Source of the DNA: Wolfiporia cocos
Lineage: Eukaryota > Basidiomycota > Agaricomycetes > Polyporales > Phaeolaceae
Direction: 5' to 3'
DNA length: 64,000 nt
NCBI GenBank assembly: GCA_029448655.1
Contig: JACCLO010000005.1
Span: forward strand, 2,666,001-2,730,000
Below are positions 46,001-58,076 of this stretch, one piece after another. Numbering within the stretch: the stretch's first letter is position 1; the number at the start of each line of letters is the position of its first letter. Both the position numbers and the translations under genes were made by a program. The notes beneath the pieces were generated by a model that was not told where the DNA came from, did no database searches, and saw only the letters and a list, made by a program, of their open reading frames with translations.

Positions 46001-46598
46001 CCCAACGTCCGAGCGAGCAAGCAAATTTCACCGCGCGCTTATGCGCGCTCGCCCCTTGCTTCCTTCGCCCTTCTGCGTGTCGCTTCTGCGTGTCGCTTAC
46101 CAGCCCGCTGCCGCTGCCTTTAGCGACGCCGCCGTCCCGTTTCTGCCCCTCCCTCCGCGCCCCTTTCCTTGCCTCCTTTGTTGTAGTCGCGCCCCGTTTG
46201 TCATGTACTGGCTCCGCACGCCGCGTCGCGTTACATGTATCGTCGTGTGTTTGCTGTGTGCCTACTCTGATTCTGCGTGCCCCCTCCCATCGCGCGCGGC
46301 GCGCGCCTGTGTGTGCCAATCGCACGAGATGAATGAGCCCGCCCACCCGGCGGCTCCTACATCTCCTGCGTCCGTTCCGGCTAACGCCGGTCCCGCCCAA
46401 CTTATCAGCACTCACAGCGCGCTGCATTGCCACTTCCCATTACCCACTGCTGCGACGACGAGCTCGGAAGAACCTGACTCTCGCGCATCCGGTATACTTT
46501 ACCACAGTTGCCAAATCTGGATCAAACTCCGCGCGCTAGCGCTCATCACGGGAACCTTCCCAGTTGGTCCATGCCACCCTCCTTGAACTCGAACCGTT
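43090..46598. other. Gene-poor region, 3.5 kb
   Basis: From 43090 to about 45900 the sequence is AT-richer than the rest and stops are dense in all frames. The 158-codon frame at 44464-44940 (+) shows no motif. It could be a chance frame or a gene remnant. From about 45955 to 46598 the base composition changes sharply to GC- and pyrimidine-rich sequence, which I read as the promoter and 5' leader of SF3B6. A small tandem repeat at 43740-43790 is listed separately. Confidence 0.5.
43740..43790. repeat. Three tandem copies of a 17-bp unit
   Basis: The unit CCTTCTGGGGAAGACAT occurs three times in perfect tandem (43740-43756, 43757-43773 and 43774-43790) in non-coding sequence. Confidence 0.97.
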
Positions 46599-47084
46599 AT
46601 GGCACTCGCTAGACCAACAGTATGCATCTCCATTTAGCATTGAAAGGTTTGATGATGACGGATATATTGCAGGCAAAGCTTCCTCCCGGTGCCAACCGTA
46701 TCCTTTTTGTCAAGAATCTCAATTACCAAATCACCGGCGAAGACTTGTATGATTTGTTCGGACGTTATGGTAGCATACGTCAAATCCGCATTGGTAACGA
46801 ACAGAAAACACGAGGGACTGCGTTCGTCGTCTTCGACGATGTAATGGATGTATGCTTACCTTATCAGAGAGTTTGGTACTGCTGCGACTTACAGGCATCT
46901 CATCTGGCAGGCCAAAAACGCACTTGATCATCTGAACGGGTTCCACCTTCAAGAGCGTTACATCGTGGTTTTGTATCACATGCCTGCCAAGCAGGACGCA
47001 GCCGCAGCAAAGGCTGATTTGGCCCGCAGAGAGGAAGAGTTGGCTCAACTGAAGAAGAAACATGATATCAAAGACGACGACTGA
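46599..47084 (+). CDS. SF3B6: Splicing factor 3B subunit 6 (p14/SF3b14a)
   Basis: There are three exons: 46599-46619, 46673-46849 and 46911-47084, sum 372 nt (123 aa); human p14 is 125 aa. Exon 1 encodes only MALARPT, and splicing restores [20 protein letters not shown]. The protein is one RRM with RNP2 (ILFVKNLNY) and RNP1 ([20 protein letters not shown]). It ends with the p14-specific helix ([20 protein letters not shown] and [12 protein letters not shown]). p14 sits in the U2 snRNP SF3b complex and contacts the branch-point adenosine. SF3A3 of the same snRNP is 8 kb upstream. Confidence 0.96.
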
Positions 47085-49110
47085 AGGTAAGGAAATCGCG
47101 TTCTCCAAAAGCGCACGAGCAACATGTTGATACTACAAGGCATTTATGCAGGGCTTCTTCAGCCATGATACTTGTCGAATAAGATATGCTATGCGGAGGT
47201 TGTAGTCTCACCGGAATTTTTTCATATGTATGTAAAGTCACCTCGGACTGCTTTTCCCGCGTGGCTCGCCGTCGCTACTCCACAGACACTATATATAAAA
47301 AGGCTAATCTATAATCCATCCACGGAGGCGTCCAGCTCCAATGCTGCTTGATTCCCCGCGAAGATATCTGTGCCGCCGAGGAACTCTCACACAGATTTCA
47401 TTAATGCTGCAAGACCAATGAGCTTCAAACTCGCTTTCGCTGGTCATACGAATATCGGTATTTCTTTGAACCGTTACATCCCGGACCATTAGATCAATAG
47501 TGCGGTGCGCGTCCAAATCTATCCACGAGCACACCTCAAGCATTGCCTCACGACGTGAATGCAACCACAAAAGGAATACACAAGAGAAACCGATAACTCA
47601 AGTCTGGTGCAGACTAAGCCCTTCCAGCTGCGACGCAATTAGGGCAGAAAGCATCGATGTGACGCGCTGATAAATTTCTTTGTTAGTCGGTATCAAAGGA
47701 AGCGTGTGAGATGCTCGCATACTGTACTGCTGGGGATATTGACGGCTGTTACGCAATGGTGAGTACCTCAATTCTCAAAAACACCCGCAAGCTTACTACT
47801 GCCAGCAGGTAGTCCTGCACTGGAGGCACTCCGCCGGGTGTGCCGTACTGAACCGGCAGTGACGATCATCACACCTTATCTATATGTCATAAGCATCTAA
47901 CTGCTCGCGCCGGACAAGGAAATCAAGCCAACCTCCTCGTCGGCCTTAATTGTTTGTTGACGGGGGGAAATACAGATGGGGGATTAGAATAAAAGCTCAG
48001 GGCTTCAGAGACACACCAGAGTGATTCCATGGCCGCATCTAGAGACAAAGTAGCGGTCAGTGAGACCGCCAAGCTATGTGCCTTATACTGCGTGCCTTGT
48101 GTAGTTGTTTCTCACTCTATGCGATGGTGAGTGATCTGTTTACAAGAATCATAGCGAAAGCGTACTGTCTAAGGCAGCACATTCTGTCGGCAGTAGCAGA
48201 GGTGCGTATTGCTTGTATGCTTTTGTCGTTTGGCGGCGCTGACGAGGTACTGTCCGGCCAGACATCTTATATAGCGCGAAGGAAGGGCGACTCTGCTGGA
48301 GCATGCAATGCATCGCACACCTGCCAAAAATGTTCTATGACACTCGGGAGCCATCTTGCGATGCGTTCAGCGTTGCAATGACATAGATAGAGCGGAAATA
48401 AGCTCATAGGAAGCTAACCCTTTACGGGAAGCTAGCGACAGTGGTACTACACAACGAATCTATGATGCAATCATTTTTCAGAACGATTTTGACTTCGTAT
48501 CATGGATCACGCTCGCCTAAGACAGCCGAGTATTCATTTACAGCAAGGTACGGACTCCCGCTAGTTTGAAAAACAAATTGTGTGGTATCGCGTGACGCCA
48601 TAGGGCTCCGGGACCTTCGAGCGCGATGTGTTCGGTAAGTCCTCGAAACCCCTAGTTCCTTCTGGCTATTCCGAGACGAATTGATCTTCTAGAAGGCCAA
48701 TAGCTATCTCAGATCGCAATCGTTGAAGCGCACAGCTCTATTGGCGAATCTTCTTGCCTCTATGGACTGGCTGAGGAACCCATTAGCGGACTAATAACGG
48801 CTGACGATATGCACGGCCGCGTGCGTGGCGCCACAGCGATTGCGGGCAGGGGAACGCGGTTGGAACGATGCACCGGCTCAAGCGGGCCAAAATCACCTGA
48901 ACGACGACAGCCGACATCGCGATTCGCGGAGGGTTCGCGATTGAACTTGCTCGAACAATCGGGATGTCAGCTTCAGGGACACCACAAACGCCTATCGTCC
49001 GTCAGTGACCCGATCGTTCGTATCAATGATTGCCCTCCTCTCTGCCTCAGAGTGCCATGCGAATAAGAACAACATTAAGTCACATGCCAATAGTCTACTT
49101 GTGATGTTCC
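47085..49110. other. Intergenic, convergent gene ends, 2 kb
   Basis: This region lies between the stops of SF3B6 (+) and RPA190 (-). No open frame has a recognisable motif and no chain of exons can be built. It may contain remnants or non-coding transcripts, but I see no positive evidence. Confidence 0.45.
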
Positions 49111-52100
49111 TCATACATCCACAATCATTCCATCTGCGCCCGAGTTCGCGCTCGGGTCTGTCGGTGTTACGATGTCAAAAACACCCGTCCCTGTTAGATT
49201 GAGTCGGCCCATCACGATATTCCCGGATGGTGTAGTCAAATCATCAAAGTCGCCGTGGAGGGTAGCATCGGACAGGAATGCCGCCGTGGTCTCGTACGAT
49301 GCCTTGAGTAATGGAGACGGGTTGACTGAAATGCCTTTGCGGTTGAAAGGCTTGTAGCCACCCTCGAAGGTCTGGCGACAATCAGCTTCGATTGCATACC
49401 CGAATTCATCGATGCTTACCATATAATCGGCTATCAGCTCGAGATGGCGGATATCGACATCGATTTTGTAAACGGCAAAGACGCCACCGATCTCTTGCAG
49501 AATTGTGGCCCGGGCGGCCTCTACTCCGTATGCACAGAGAATGGCGTAGATATCATTTGAATAAATGCCGTTTTCATCGATCATGCTGTCGGCATCGCTA
49601 CAGGCGAATTGCCACAGTCCCGGGATATTAGATCCATTCGTCGTGAGCTATGCGCATAGTGAGGACCATCGGGTATTTGATAGATTAGCGAAGAGCGCCT
49701 CCCACCTTGTAGATGACATGTCCTTGTGGGTTCTCTTCTTTGCTGCTAAAACAATCCGTGATGCCGGGGATTTCGCGAATGACCGCCTTGATACATGTTT
49801 TCTCCACAATTCCTACCAGAAGCAGTTTTGGCACACTGGATGAAAACTTACGACGAGGCATCAGTATGTGAATTCGTTCAACAGCAATGGCGGCGATTAC
49901 CTCAAGGCCGAAGGTGAAGCCAGAATCCTTGAATGAGAAGGAGGTGGCATTGGGCAGGTTCTCCATGAAAATCTGTTCGACTTCAGCGGCCTCAGCATCG
50001 GTCTTTTCATGGCCATCCTCGCCTTCCGCGTCGCTCTCACCGCCTGCAGAAGCATAGGCGGCTTCAATTTCGGCGTCGTCAAACTCGCCCATTTCCTCTG
50101 CTTCGTCATCCTCGTCATCCTCATACGTCGCCTGCTCTTTTGTCTGCCGCTGTCGCTTTGCCGCTGTGGCGTCGCCGTCTCCCACTTCGCTCGCATCGTC
50201 ATCGCCATCTTCCCGTGCTCTACGGTCTTCCGTTTCTCCATCTCCGTCTTCATCGGCGCCTGCTCCCGTGGATGTGGCTGGCATGTCACGTATAGCTGTG
50301 CCTTTGCCAAGCTCCTTCATCTGATTCTTCAGGTCAGCATCGAGTTTTTTCAACTCCATTTGGAGCTCTTTCTTGAGCAGAAGGGGGAACCTGGTACTCA
50401 AGACAGCAAGAATCTCCGATGGTTCGACATCATATTCGGCTTGATACTCGGCCTTTGGGTAAAACACAAGCTCGACGGTGAAGTTCTTGCTCCGTGCTTC
50501 GCCATCGACTGTAAGCCGCTCTTTGACGGTGACTTTGTCCACGACGTGAGAAAGAGCTAGTCGGGTTGCCTTTTTGCAGAACGCATCGACGTCGGCTTGG
50601 GGCACGCTGGGACGGACTGTCATGGTCATTGACGGCGTTTTGGGCTTCGTTGACGCCGTCATGACAATTTCACGCAGACGCGGGATACCGAGGGTGACGT
50701 TCGCAGCCCCGTGCCCTACGATCGTATTTGTCATGACGAACCTAACGTCGAGCAGAATCACATACCAGCAAAATGGAATGTGTTTAATGTCATCTGCGTG
50801 GACGGCTCACCGACACTAAGGCGATATGATCGAACAAAGCGATACGCAAGAGGATAAACACTTACCCCTGCGAAGCCAACAGGCCTACTGCCTCTCCCGG
50901 CTCGACTAGGCTACGCATGTACTTGACTTGCATCAGCAACTTAAAATGTTTGGCCGAGAACAGCGGGTTACGCCTTTGAATGGGCAGCTCATCGGGCTGT
51001 CCCTTCTTTTGCAAGAGCTTGTGAGGGTTCTTCTTGATGTACTCCTCAACCTTCTCCGCGAACTTCTCGGACGTGCTACCAAGATGCCGGCTGGGGTTGT
51101 AGACAGACAGAGTCGGCTGGTACTTCTTGCGTGAATCTGGCTTGTTCTTGGCCTTGAGCACTTTCTTCATGTGCTCGCCCGCCTCCTCATCCACGAGGCC
51201 TGTCAACGCCTTCGGCTTATACTTGTTCACAACTGACACCTCATTGCGCGCAATGAATTCGAACTGCAGCAGGTGCTTCTGTTTCGTCACATCAAGCGCG
51301 TCTCCGCCATAGTGGAACTGATAGATGGAAGAGTCGCTGCCTCTGACGGTGTTGTCGTAATGGATTCGAATTCCCTCGAGGTGCTTGATGAGACAGCGCT
51401 GGAGATAACCCGATCGCGAGGTTTTGACAGCGGTATCGATGAGACCTTCGCGGCCGGCCATGCAATGGAAGAAGAACTCCTGTGGCTTTACGCCCGTGAG
51501 GAAGCGGCTGGCGACGTAACCGCCGGCGATAGCCCTGGTCTCGAAGGGCTTGAACGAGGGCAACGTCTTGCCGCTGACCATGACGGGCACGCGACGGCCT
51601 TCGAGCTCCTGCTGGCCGAGGGCGCACGAGATCTGCTGCGCGTTGACGGCACTACCTTTGGCACCAGAGAGGGTCATGGCCTGCATGTGATTGTGGGGGA
51701 ACTGGCGCAAGAGACCGTGTGGCATGACCGCGTCGGCAATGGACTTTGTGAGCTTAGCCAGCTTGCCCTTGACGGCAACGTCCAATCCTGCCATCTTGCT
51801 GTCATCCCGGAGCACGTCCTCCAGTAGCGCCCGTAGCATCGCCGGCTTCTCCTCGGTGGGCACACTGCTCAGTGCGGGGAAGTTATCCGCCGCGCCCTCC
51901 GTGCCGAGCTCTGCACCCGCAGCCAGCAGTTCCGCCCGTCGCGCATTGCCCTCTGCCGTCAGCGCAAGGTCGTCCATTCTGCACGTGAACGCCCGGTGCT
52001 GCAGGAACTTGGTGAACAGCCGGCTCAAGATCCCCAGCAGCCGTCCCGCGACGTCTGCCCCATACAGCTCGTACACGGAATGCACGAGCCCAAAGTCGGA

Positions 52101-55100
52101 CGCGCCGAACGCGGACTTGTCCAGCACACCGCACAGCAGCTCACCGTCCATGAAGACGACCTGGCCTTCCTGTGAGTCCTGTCCCCAGAGATGCCCAGGA
52201 ACCTTCGCTTGGGCATGCAGATTCAGCCCATCGTAGTTGTCAGGGGTGATATTCTTGAGCACAGTCGAGATCTGCACGGCATTACCGACCCGATCGTTCT
52301 CTGCAATGCACGCAACGACTCACGATCTGTTTACCCGTCCATAGCGGCACGGGCTTCCATATTGTCGGAGGCAGCGTGACGAGTCGGCCGCTAGCATGCC
52401 CGGTTTCTTCCTCGGGGCGAATTGCTCCATACAAGAGCTGGAAATATTCTTCGCGTGTGAAAAAGGCATCCTGAGCAGTCATCCAGACACCCGCGACGAC
52501 ATGATCCTGGATCAGCCCCCGCAGGGGCTTGCCCGACGTGGGCACCAGGTACTGATTGTCCGTGTTTGCGATGTACATAGCTTCCGCACGCGCGATTTGG
52601 TTCTCTGCACTGCGTTTTAGCTGCCTGTCATCTAACCATACATTGGCCGCTCAGACTCACGTGGGAAGTGGATGTTCATCTCTGGCGGCCAACGTCAACG
52701 ATAGCGTTCAATCGAGCATACAAGCCACTAACCATCTCCGTCGAAATCAGCTGCCCGCGATAAACATTGGTCAAAATTCGATCACTTCACATGACTGATA
52801 TGCCTCACCGTTGTATGAATTGCTGTGCGTCCGATGTCAGCAGCGATCAAAGTGGCGCCAGTGAAATGCCGTACCAGTTAGCGTAGTGCATCCGGATGGT
52901 CTTTTCTCCGTGCAACACCCGAGCCTTGTGGCACATCATACTCGGCTTGTGTAGCGTGGGCTGCCGGTTCAGAATGAGGATGTCGCCATCGCGAAGATGA
53001 CGGTAAACCTTCTTGTTGACTGCCGGCGTACGCGTATAGAGACCAGTCCGGTTCGTCGCACCATGGTTCCCTTCCTGCGGCGTCAACAATTGGTTGGCGA
53101 TCGCCGTCCGCTGCTCCACGCTCAGTTTGTCCTAGGTTCGCTCAATTTGAATCAGACATCTCCGTCGTACCTGCACAGTCTACTCACAAGGAACTGCAAA
53201 TGGCCGTCCTCGTATTCGACCATCGTGGCGCCGGGATAACCCCGCGGACCAGTGATGACATATTGGCGCAATTCATGGAAGTTCGACGGCGTCACAGGTT
53301 CCGGGAATGTAAGTTTTCGAGCAAATACAGGCGGGATACCAATCTCGTTGGGCTCGATGTTGACATCAGGCGAGATGACCGACCGCGCTGCATAATTGAC
53401 ACGCTTGCCCTGCAGCGGCCGGAGCATCGCATGAGCAACTGCGCACACCAGCCCACGCGCATGCGTACCATCATGTTCTTGCGGAACAAACCCTCCTTCT
53501 TTTCCAACCCCTGCTTCACGCCTGGCGGGGGGAGCTTGCCCTGCCGCATCGGCGCGGGATTCTTGCTGCTGTCGATGAAGCTGTTCACGTCCGCCTGCAG
53601 CTGGATAAGCGTGTCCAGCAGGGACTGCAGCGTGCGCCTGCGCAGGCCCTCGTCCACCTCCGCGCTCTTGTCCATCGCGACGCGCATGCTCTCCGTGAGG
53701 TCGCGCAGGCGGTACGACGTCGTGAGCACCTTCGCGAGCAGCTCGTTCTGCGGGTGCTCGAACAGCATCTCGCCCAGCTTCGCGGGCGGCCGGAAACGCG
53801 TCGGGCTCACGGGCAGCACCTCGAGGAAGAACATGTCCGCGCTCGCGTACGAGTAGCCTTTCTTGCTCAGCGGCGCGAACGGCCCGTGCCGCCCGTACAG
53901 GAGCGAGCACATCACCGCCTCGTTCGCGAAGACGCGGCGGAGGTGCGCACGGCATTCCTCCGGAGGCATGACACGCTCGTTACGACCCCGCGAAGTCTTT
54001 ACCTTGCCGCTGGCAGATTTTGGAAGGCCCTTGCCGGTATGGACTTCGCGCTCGGAGCGCTCATCTTCCTCGTCGGAATAAGTGTTCTCGCCTGATGGTT
54101 CGTCTTCAGACTCCTCGTCGGAGTCGGGGTACCCATGTACGGCCTGCTTGTGGGCAGCCGCCTTGTCCCTTTGCTCCTCTGCAAGGACATTCGGTCTCTT
54201 CAGGCCCAGGAACAAGTGCTGCTGCTTTTGTTTGGCAGACAAGTCGTACTCGATGATTTTTGTGTGCCCTTCCTTCCGGAAGGTGAACGCATGACTATAG
54301 AGGAGTTGGCATGCAAGCGAAGACCCGATAACCAGAATCGCACTCACGCGCCGCATCCCGGGTTCTTACACTTTCTCATCATCGTTATCTTGATGAATTC
54401 TTCGATGATTTTCTTGCGCTCCTGGAAGACAAGACCGTCCTTGTACGAGTCGCGCTTGCTGCTCGAGGCAGCAGCAAGCTGGATGGACACGTACGTGTTG
54501 ATTCTTTGCTCAAACTGTTGGTCGCTCTCAGCCGTGTCCTCTTCATCCTCGTCTTCAATCTTGCGCTTCAGACTCGATGAGATGTTCACATCGTCCAGTG
54601 TTTGAGCGGCAATGAGGAGACCGTGCTCCAGTAGACGGAGCTTGGCGACGTATCTGCACAGCTACGTATGCCGTCAAAATGGTTCAATTGACATCCGAAG
54701 ACAGCTGTAAACATACCACTTTCCTCCCGACTTTGAACCTATGACAAAATAAACACACACCACGCAAGAGCGAGTACATGTTTCCCATGAAGAGCGGGTG
54801 AAAGACCGGCGCGGGAAGCTCTATGTGTCCAAAGTGCCCCGGACATGTGAAGTATGTGAGCCGGCATGTCGCGCAGCTATCAGAGGGTTAGTGTTTTTCA
54901 GAATACGATGTACCGAACAAGCATACATATCCTGCTTGTCGCTCGGTCCCAGGGCAGGGTCGTACAGACCACCAACATTCGGCCGGTTCAAGTCATCAAG
55001 AAGAACAGGATTCACGATTTGTCTTACAGAGAGGCGCCGCACATCCTCGGTGGTCAGGAACGAGAACGAGATGCTCGAGACGGTGGACGGGTAGGACCGA

Positions 55101-55111
55101 GAGACGTTCAT
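49111..55111 (-). CDS. RPA190: RNA polymerase I largest subunit (RPA190/A190)
   Basis: Fifteen exons: 54927-55111, 54717-54876, 54348-54661, 53469-54294, 53188-53409, 52875-53131, 52809-52822, 52733-52750, 52661-52681, 52324-52604, 50866-52271, 50766-50815, 49852-50715, 49706-49812 and 49111-49647. They sum to 5262 nt (1753 aa). Landmarks in order are [13 protein letters not shown], the zinc-binding [20 protein letters not shown], the [15 protein letters not shown] switch region, and the catalytic metal loop NSYNADFDGDEMN (about residue 660). The bridge helix [17 protein letters not shown] and trigger loop [17 protein letters not shown] follow, then a Pol I-specific acidic expander (50040-50290) and the C-terminal cleft domain. 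The enzyme transcribes 35S pre-rRNA in the nucleolus. Three adjacent micro-exons (14, 18 and 21 nt) encode the metal loop. The E2/E3 junction uses the TAG acceptor at 54662-54664. Confidence 0.97.
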
Positions 55112-55480
55112 TTTGGCGGACTAAAGTTCCCTAACGCAAGCCTTGAGCTAGACCGCGCAGCGAAAGCAGAGCCCGAGGGGATGAAGGACGGAGACGCGTT
55201 GAGGCGCGTTTGTCGCAGGCGAACCCGACGCACTAAGCAGCATCGCTAAGCGCGCGTGTCCAAAATTTCGACATATGGAAATGCACACGTGATCGCGATC
55301 GCTCGCTGTGATTGTGGCATCCGGGGAAGCGCCAGGGCGCTTCCCGCATGCCCAGTGGCGACATTCAGACGTACAGCTCCTTCCTTCCTTGTCATTACAA
55401 GCACAGTAAACAATCATCGTGTGTGCAGCTAGCTTGTGCAACGCGCGGGAACACGAACCATCCATAGTGGCGGGTATAAA
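55112..55480. promoter_or_regulatory. Upstream region of RPA190
   Basis: This 369 bp lies between the RPA190 start (-) and the stop of the LAA2-like gene (-). It should include the RPA190 promoter. No TATA box is seen. Confidence 0.4.
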
Positions 55481-56674
55481 TCATGACATCGTGCTGCGTT
55501 TGCCGCCACCAATCCGCTTGCCTGTTTTGATCTTCTGCGCCTCTCCCACAAGCTCTCCTATGAGCTTGTTGTATGTTTCCGAGTCCTGTCGGAGCGCATC
55601 GCGTGTTTGGAGCAGGTATGTCAAGACCGCCGACGTTCGGACGGTCTGCGACTGCATATCAGCAAGACATTTCTCCAGCGAAGAAATGGGCTGTAGGGTC
55701 AGTTTATCTAGATCCCGAGGCGACATCAAAGATATGAACGACTGTCTCATTATGAGACGACGAACCTGGATCTAAATCGAGCAATTGTGTCAATTTGGCC
55801 TCATCCATGTCAGGCCGCGGTCCCAGCCGTAGCTGAGCAGCAACCGAGGACACAGTCCCGGTGCTCGTTTGCGGGGTGCCAGGGCGCGGGGTCCCTGCGC
55901 GGCTCCCCGAGCGACTTCCCGACGGCAAAGGCACACGCGGCGCCGGTGCCGTGCGCGGGCCAGGAGGCGCAGACATTGGTCGCGTCGAGATCTCGAGTGC
56001 GGGGAGCTTCCCGTTCGCGCGGGGGAGAACCTCATCGAGGTTCACCGGGATGCCGAGCGATATGAGGTGCCGCCGGCGGATGCGCGAGCGCGTCCAGTTC
56101 ACGGGCTGCAGCGCGGGCGGGGTGTTGGGTAGGATCACGCCGAACAGTTCACGACTGCAGCAGTCTGTGATTTAAGATACAAGGCGGCAGCAGGCATCGG
56201 GCGTAGCTACCTCTCGGGGGTGACCAGCGTCTGGTTGAGCCCGCTCACTTGCCGGATGTCCTCGTCCGTGAGCAGGGACATATCGATCGTCGCCCATAGC
56301 GGGCCAAGTATCTCGTCAACTTGGTCCTGCAAGTCCTGTCGTGGCGGAAGCGGGTCAAGGCGCAGCGGCTCCCAGTCTGCGCCCGACGACGGACCAGGCA
56401 CGCGCGGATCCTCATCGCCGAACGCGGCGTCCTCGAATGCGGGCGCACCCTGCGCGGCCTCGCCAAAGTCGCCAAAGTCGCCAAAGTCATCCTCCGCCTC
56501 GTCTCCTGATGCGACGATGGTCTCCGCGGGCGTGCTAAAGTCGTCGAAATCGTCGAACCCATCCGCGCTCGCGGGCGAGATGGGCGAGAACACGGGCGCG
56601 AGGGGCTTGGCGGGCGCGAAGGGCGACGCGGGGGCGCCCCAGACAGATGCACCAAGCGAGAAGTCGTCGTCCAT
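55481..56674 (-). CDS. LAA2/aftiphilin-like AP-1 clathrin accessory protein (probable)
   Basis: There are three exons: 56211-56674, 55766-56154 and 55481-55707, sum 1080 nt (359 aa). The N-terminus MDDDFSLGASVWG is followed by clustered acidic-Phe motifs (GFDDFDDFS, EDDFGDFGDFGEA). These resemble the D-F-G-x-F peptides that bind the AP-1 gamma-ear and GGA-ear domains. A central block (ELFGVILPNTPPALQPVNW then RRRHLISLGIPVNLDE) is strongly ordered. The C-terminus is a helical segment (ISSLEKCLADMQSQTVRTSA then ETYNKLIGELVGEAQKIKTG). This layout fits yeast Laa2, which works with Laa1 in AP-1 traffic between Golgi and endosomes. Assignment is from motif style and architecture, so it is moderate. 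The gene is divergent from RRN11, with 189 bp between starts. Confidence 0.7.
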
Positions 56675-56863
56675 GGCGCGTTGCTGCGTGATGGCGGCCG
56701 TGATGGCGGTAGCAGGTCGTGATAGAGCGTCAGGGTGGCGGGGCTGAGGAGCGTGCAAGCGACGACAAGCAATATCACGCGCCGGCGCTTCGCATCGTTC
56801 CCCGCACCGCGCCGCTGACTTTGTTTTTGACTTGGTCAACACCCTCCACGGCGGCCATGGTGC
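56675..56863. promoter_or_regulatory. Bidirectional promoter LAA2-like/RRN11
   Basis: The start codons of the two divergent genes are 189 bp apart. No TATA box or other named motif is visible. Confidence 0.5.
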
Positions 56864-57892
56864 ATGTCGTCCACCGAGCATGCCTTCCTCTTTGCCAGTC
56901 TCGAGTCCAAGCGTCCTCGCACCGCGCGTAAGGTGCACATCCGCCGGCTCTATGACATTTTCCAGCTCTCGCTGCAGCGCGGCGACTTTGCGCGCGCCCG
57001 GCGCGCATGGGCGATACTCGTCCGTTGCAAGGAGATAGACTGGAAAGCAATGTGGCGTGCCGCCGTGCTGCTCATTGACGACGCGGGCGATGACGACGCG
57101 GAGCTCGATGAGGCGCGGATCCCGTTCCTCAGCACGATGATGCGGCAGCACCCTGAGGACGTGAGTGTGTTCTTTGCTGCTGCGTGACATCCGCCAATGG
57201 TAGCCCAGCGCGAGGACATTCTCAAAGAGCTTACGCTCCGACTCATACGCATTGGAAAATACCGGCGCGCCCTCGACGAGCTAGACTTGTATGCAGACCC
57301 CTTGCCATCTGCCTTTCGCCCTGAGTAACCGCCTTTAGACATCTTCCCTCCTTCCCGTACCAAGACAACCCTGTTCTACACGTGTACTCCGGCCTTCTCT
57401 GTCTCTACCTCGCGCAGCCTCCCCCTGATGGCAGTAGTACGTCCCACATGCAGGATTGACGATGCCCCTCGCTAACGCAGCACAGATCGATCGTGGGACG
57501 CTGTCCTCCTGCGCGACGCAAAGGCGCGCCTCGAGCGCGCCCTCAACATTGACCCTGACAACGCGATCGCGACAGCGTTCATCGAGCAGGTCCGTTTCGT
57601 CCCTCTTGCTCGCATCTCGATTCAAACGAATTTGTATTGCCGCTTTCTTACTCCTTCTTGCTTTCTTCGCGAGACATGAGCTAACTTGACTGTGATCCGT
57701 CGCTGTGTGCATGTGGTGTAGATTCCGACCATCGCACAAGGGTCACCCGCGGGCAGAGACGCGCCCGAGTCAGAAGACGAGGACGGAGGCACGCGGGGGT
57801 CAGACGACGACGGCGACGTTCGATCCGTGGACGACGAGGAGCTGTGGTCAGAGTCCGGTTCACGGCGAAAACGATCAAAAAAGAGGCACTAG
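56864..57892 (+). CDS. RRN11: RNA polymerase I core-factor subunit Rrn11-like
   Basis: There are five exons: 56864-57160, 57209-57288, 57339-57436, 57486-57589 and 57722-57892, sum 750 nt (249 aa). The N-terminal half has the Rrn11 family pattern HIRRLYDIFQLSLQRGDFAR followed by ARRAWAILVRCKEIDWKAMW. It continues with REDILKELTLRLIRIGKYRR and LDELDLYLPSFPYQDNP, a TPR-like helical repeat region. The C-terminus is an acidic and then basic tail (SEDEDGG, SRRKRSKKRH). With Rrn6 and Rrn7, Rrn11 forms the core factor that loads RNA polymerase I on the rDNA promoter. It lies 1.75 kb from the start of RPA190. The start ATG is six bases downstream of another ATG in a different frame. Confidence 0.8.
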
Positions 57893-58076
57893 ACACGCGC
57901 TATGGACCGCACTGTATCGCGCGAACGCGCCTCTAGTGTTATTGTCAACTATTCTTCAGAGTCTAAATGCCGTGATTCTGAGGCTTAGCTTAGACTCTGC
58001 GCCTGTTGAATCAATTTTACTTTTGCAACGCGCGATGGCACCGTGCCATATCGTCGCACGCGCGTCCACAGCTGCG

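Noticed and set aside
45957..46586. 209-codon plus-strand frame upstream of SF3B6
   Set aside because: Cys/Pro/Ala-rich with no conserved pattern, in a pyrimidine-rich promoter-like stretch. SF3B6 starts at 46599 in a separate exon.
53152..53955. 267-codon minus-strand frame in a second phase
   Set aside because: Only its last part (after [10 protein letters not shown]) is real, as an exon of RPA190. The Ala/Arg-rich beginning is the wrong frame of the preceding exon.
54654..54738. Alternative intron in RPA190 using donor AG|GTTCAA and acceptor CAG at 54654-54656
   Set aside because: It keeps the frame but removes FKVGRKV, which matches the conserved FCH-FK segment of the family. Using donor GTATGT and the TAG acceptor at 54662-54664 preserves it.
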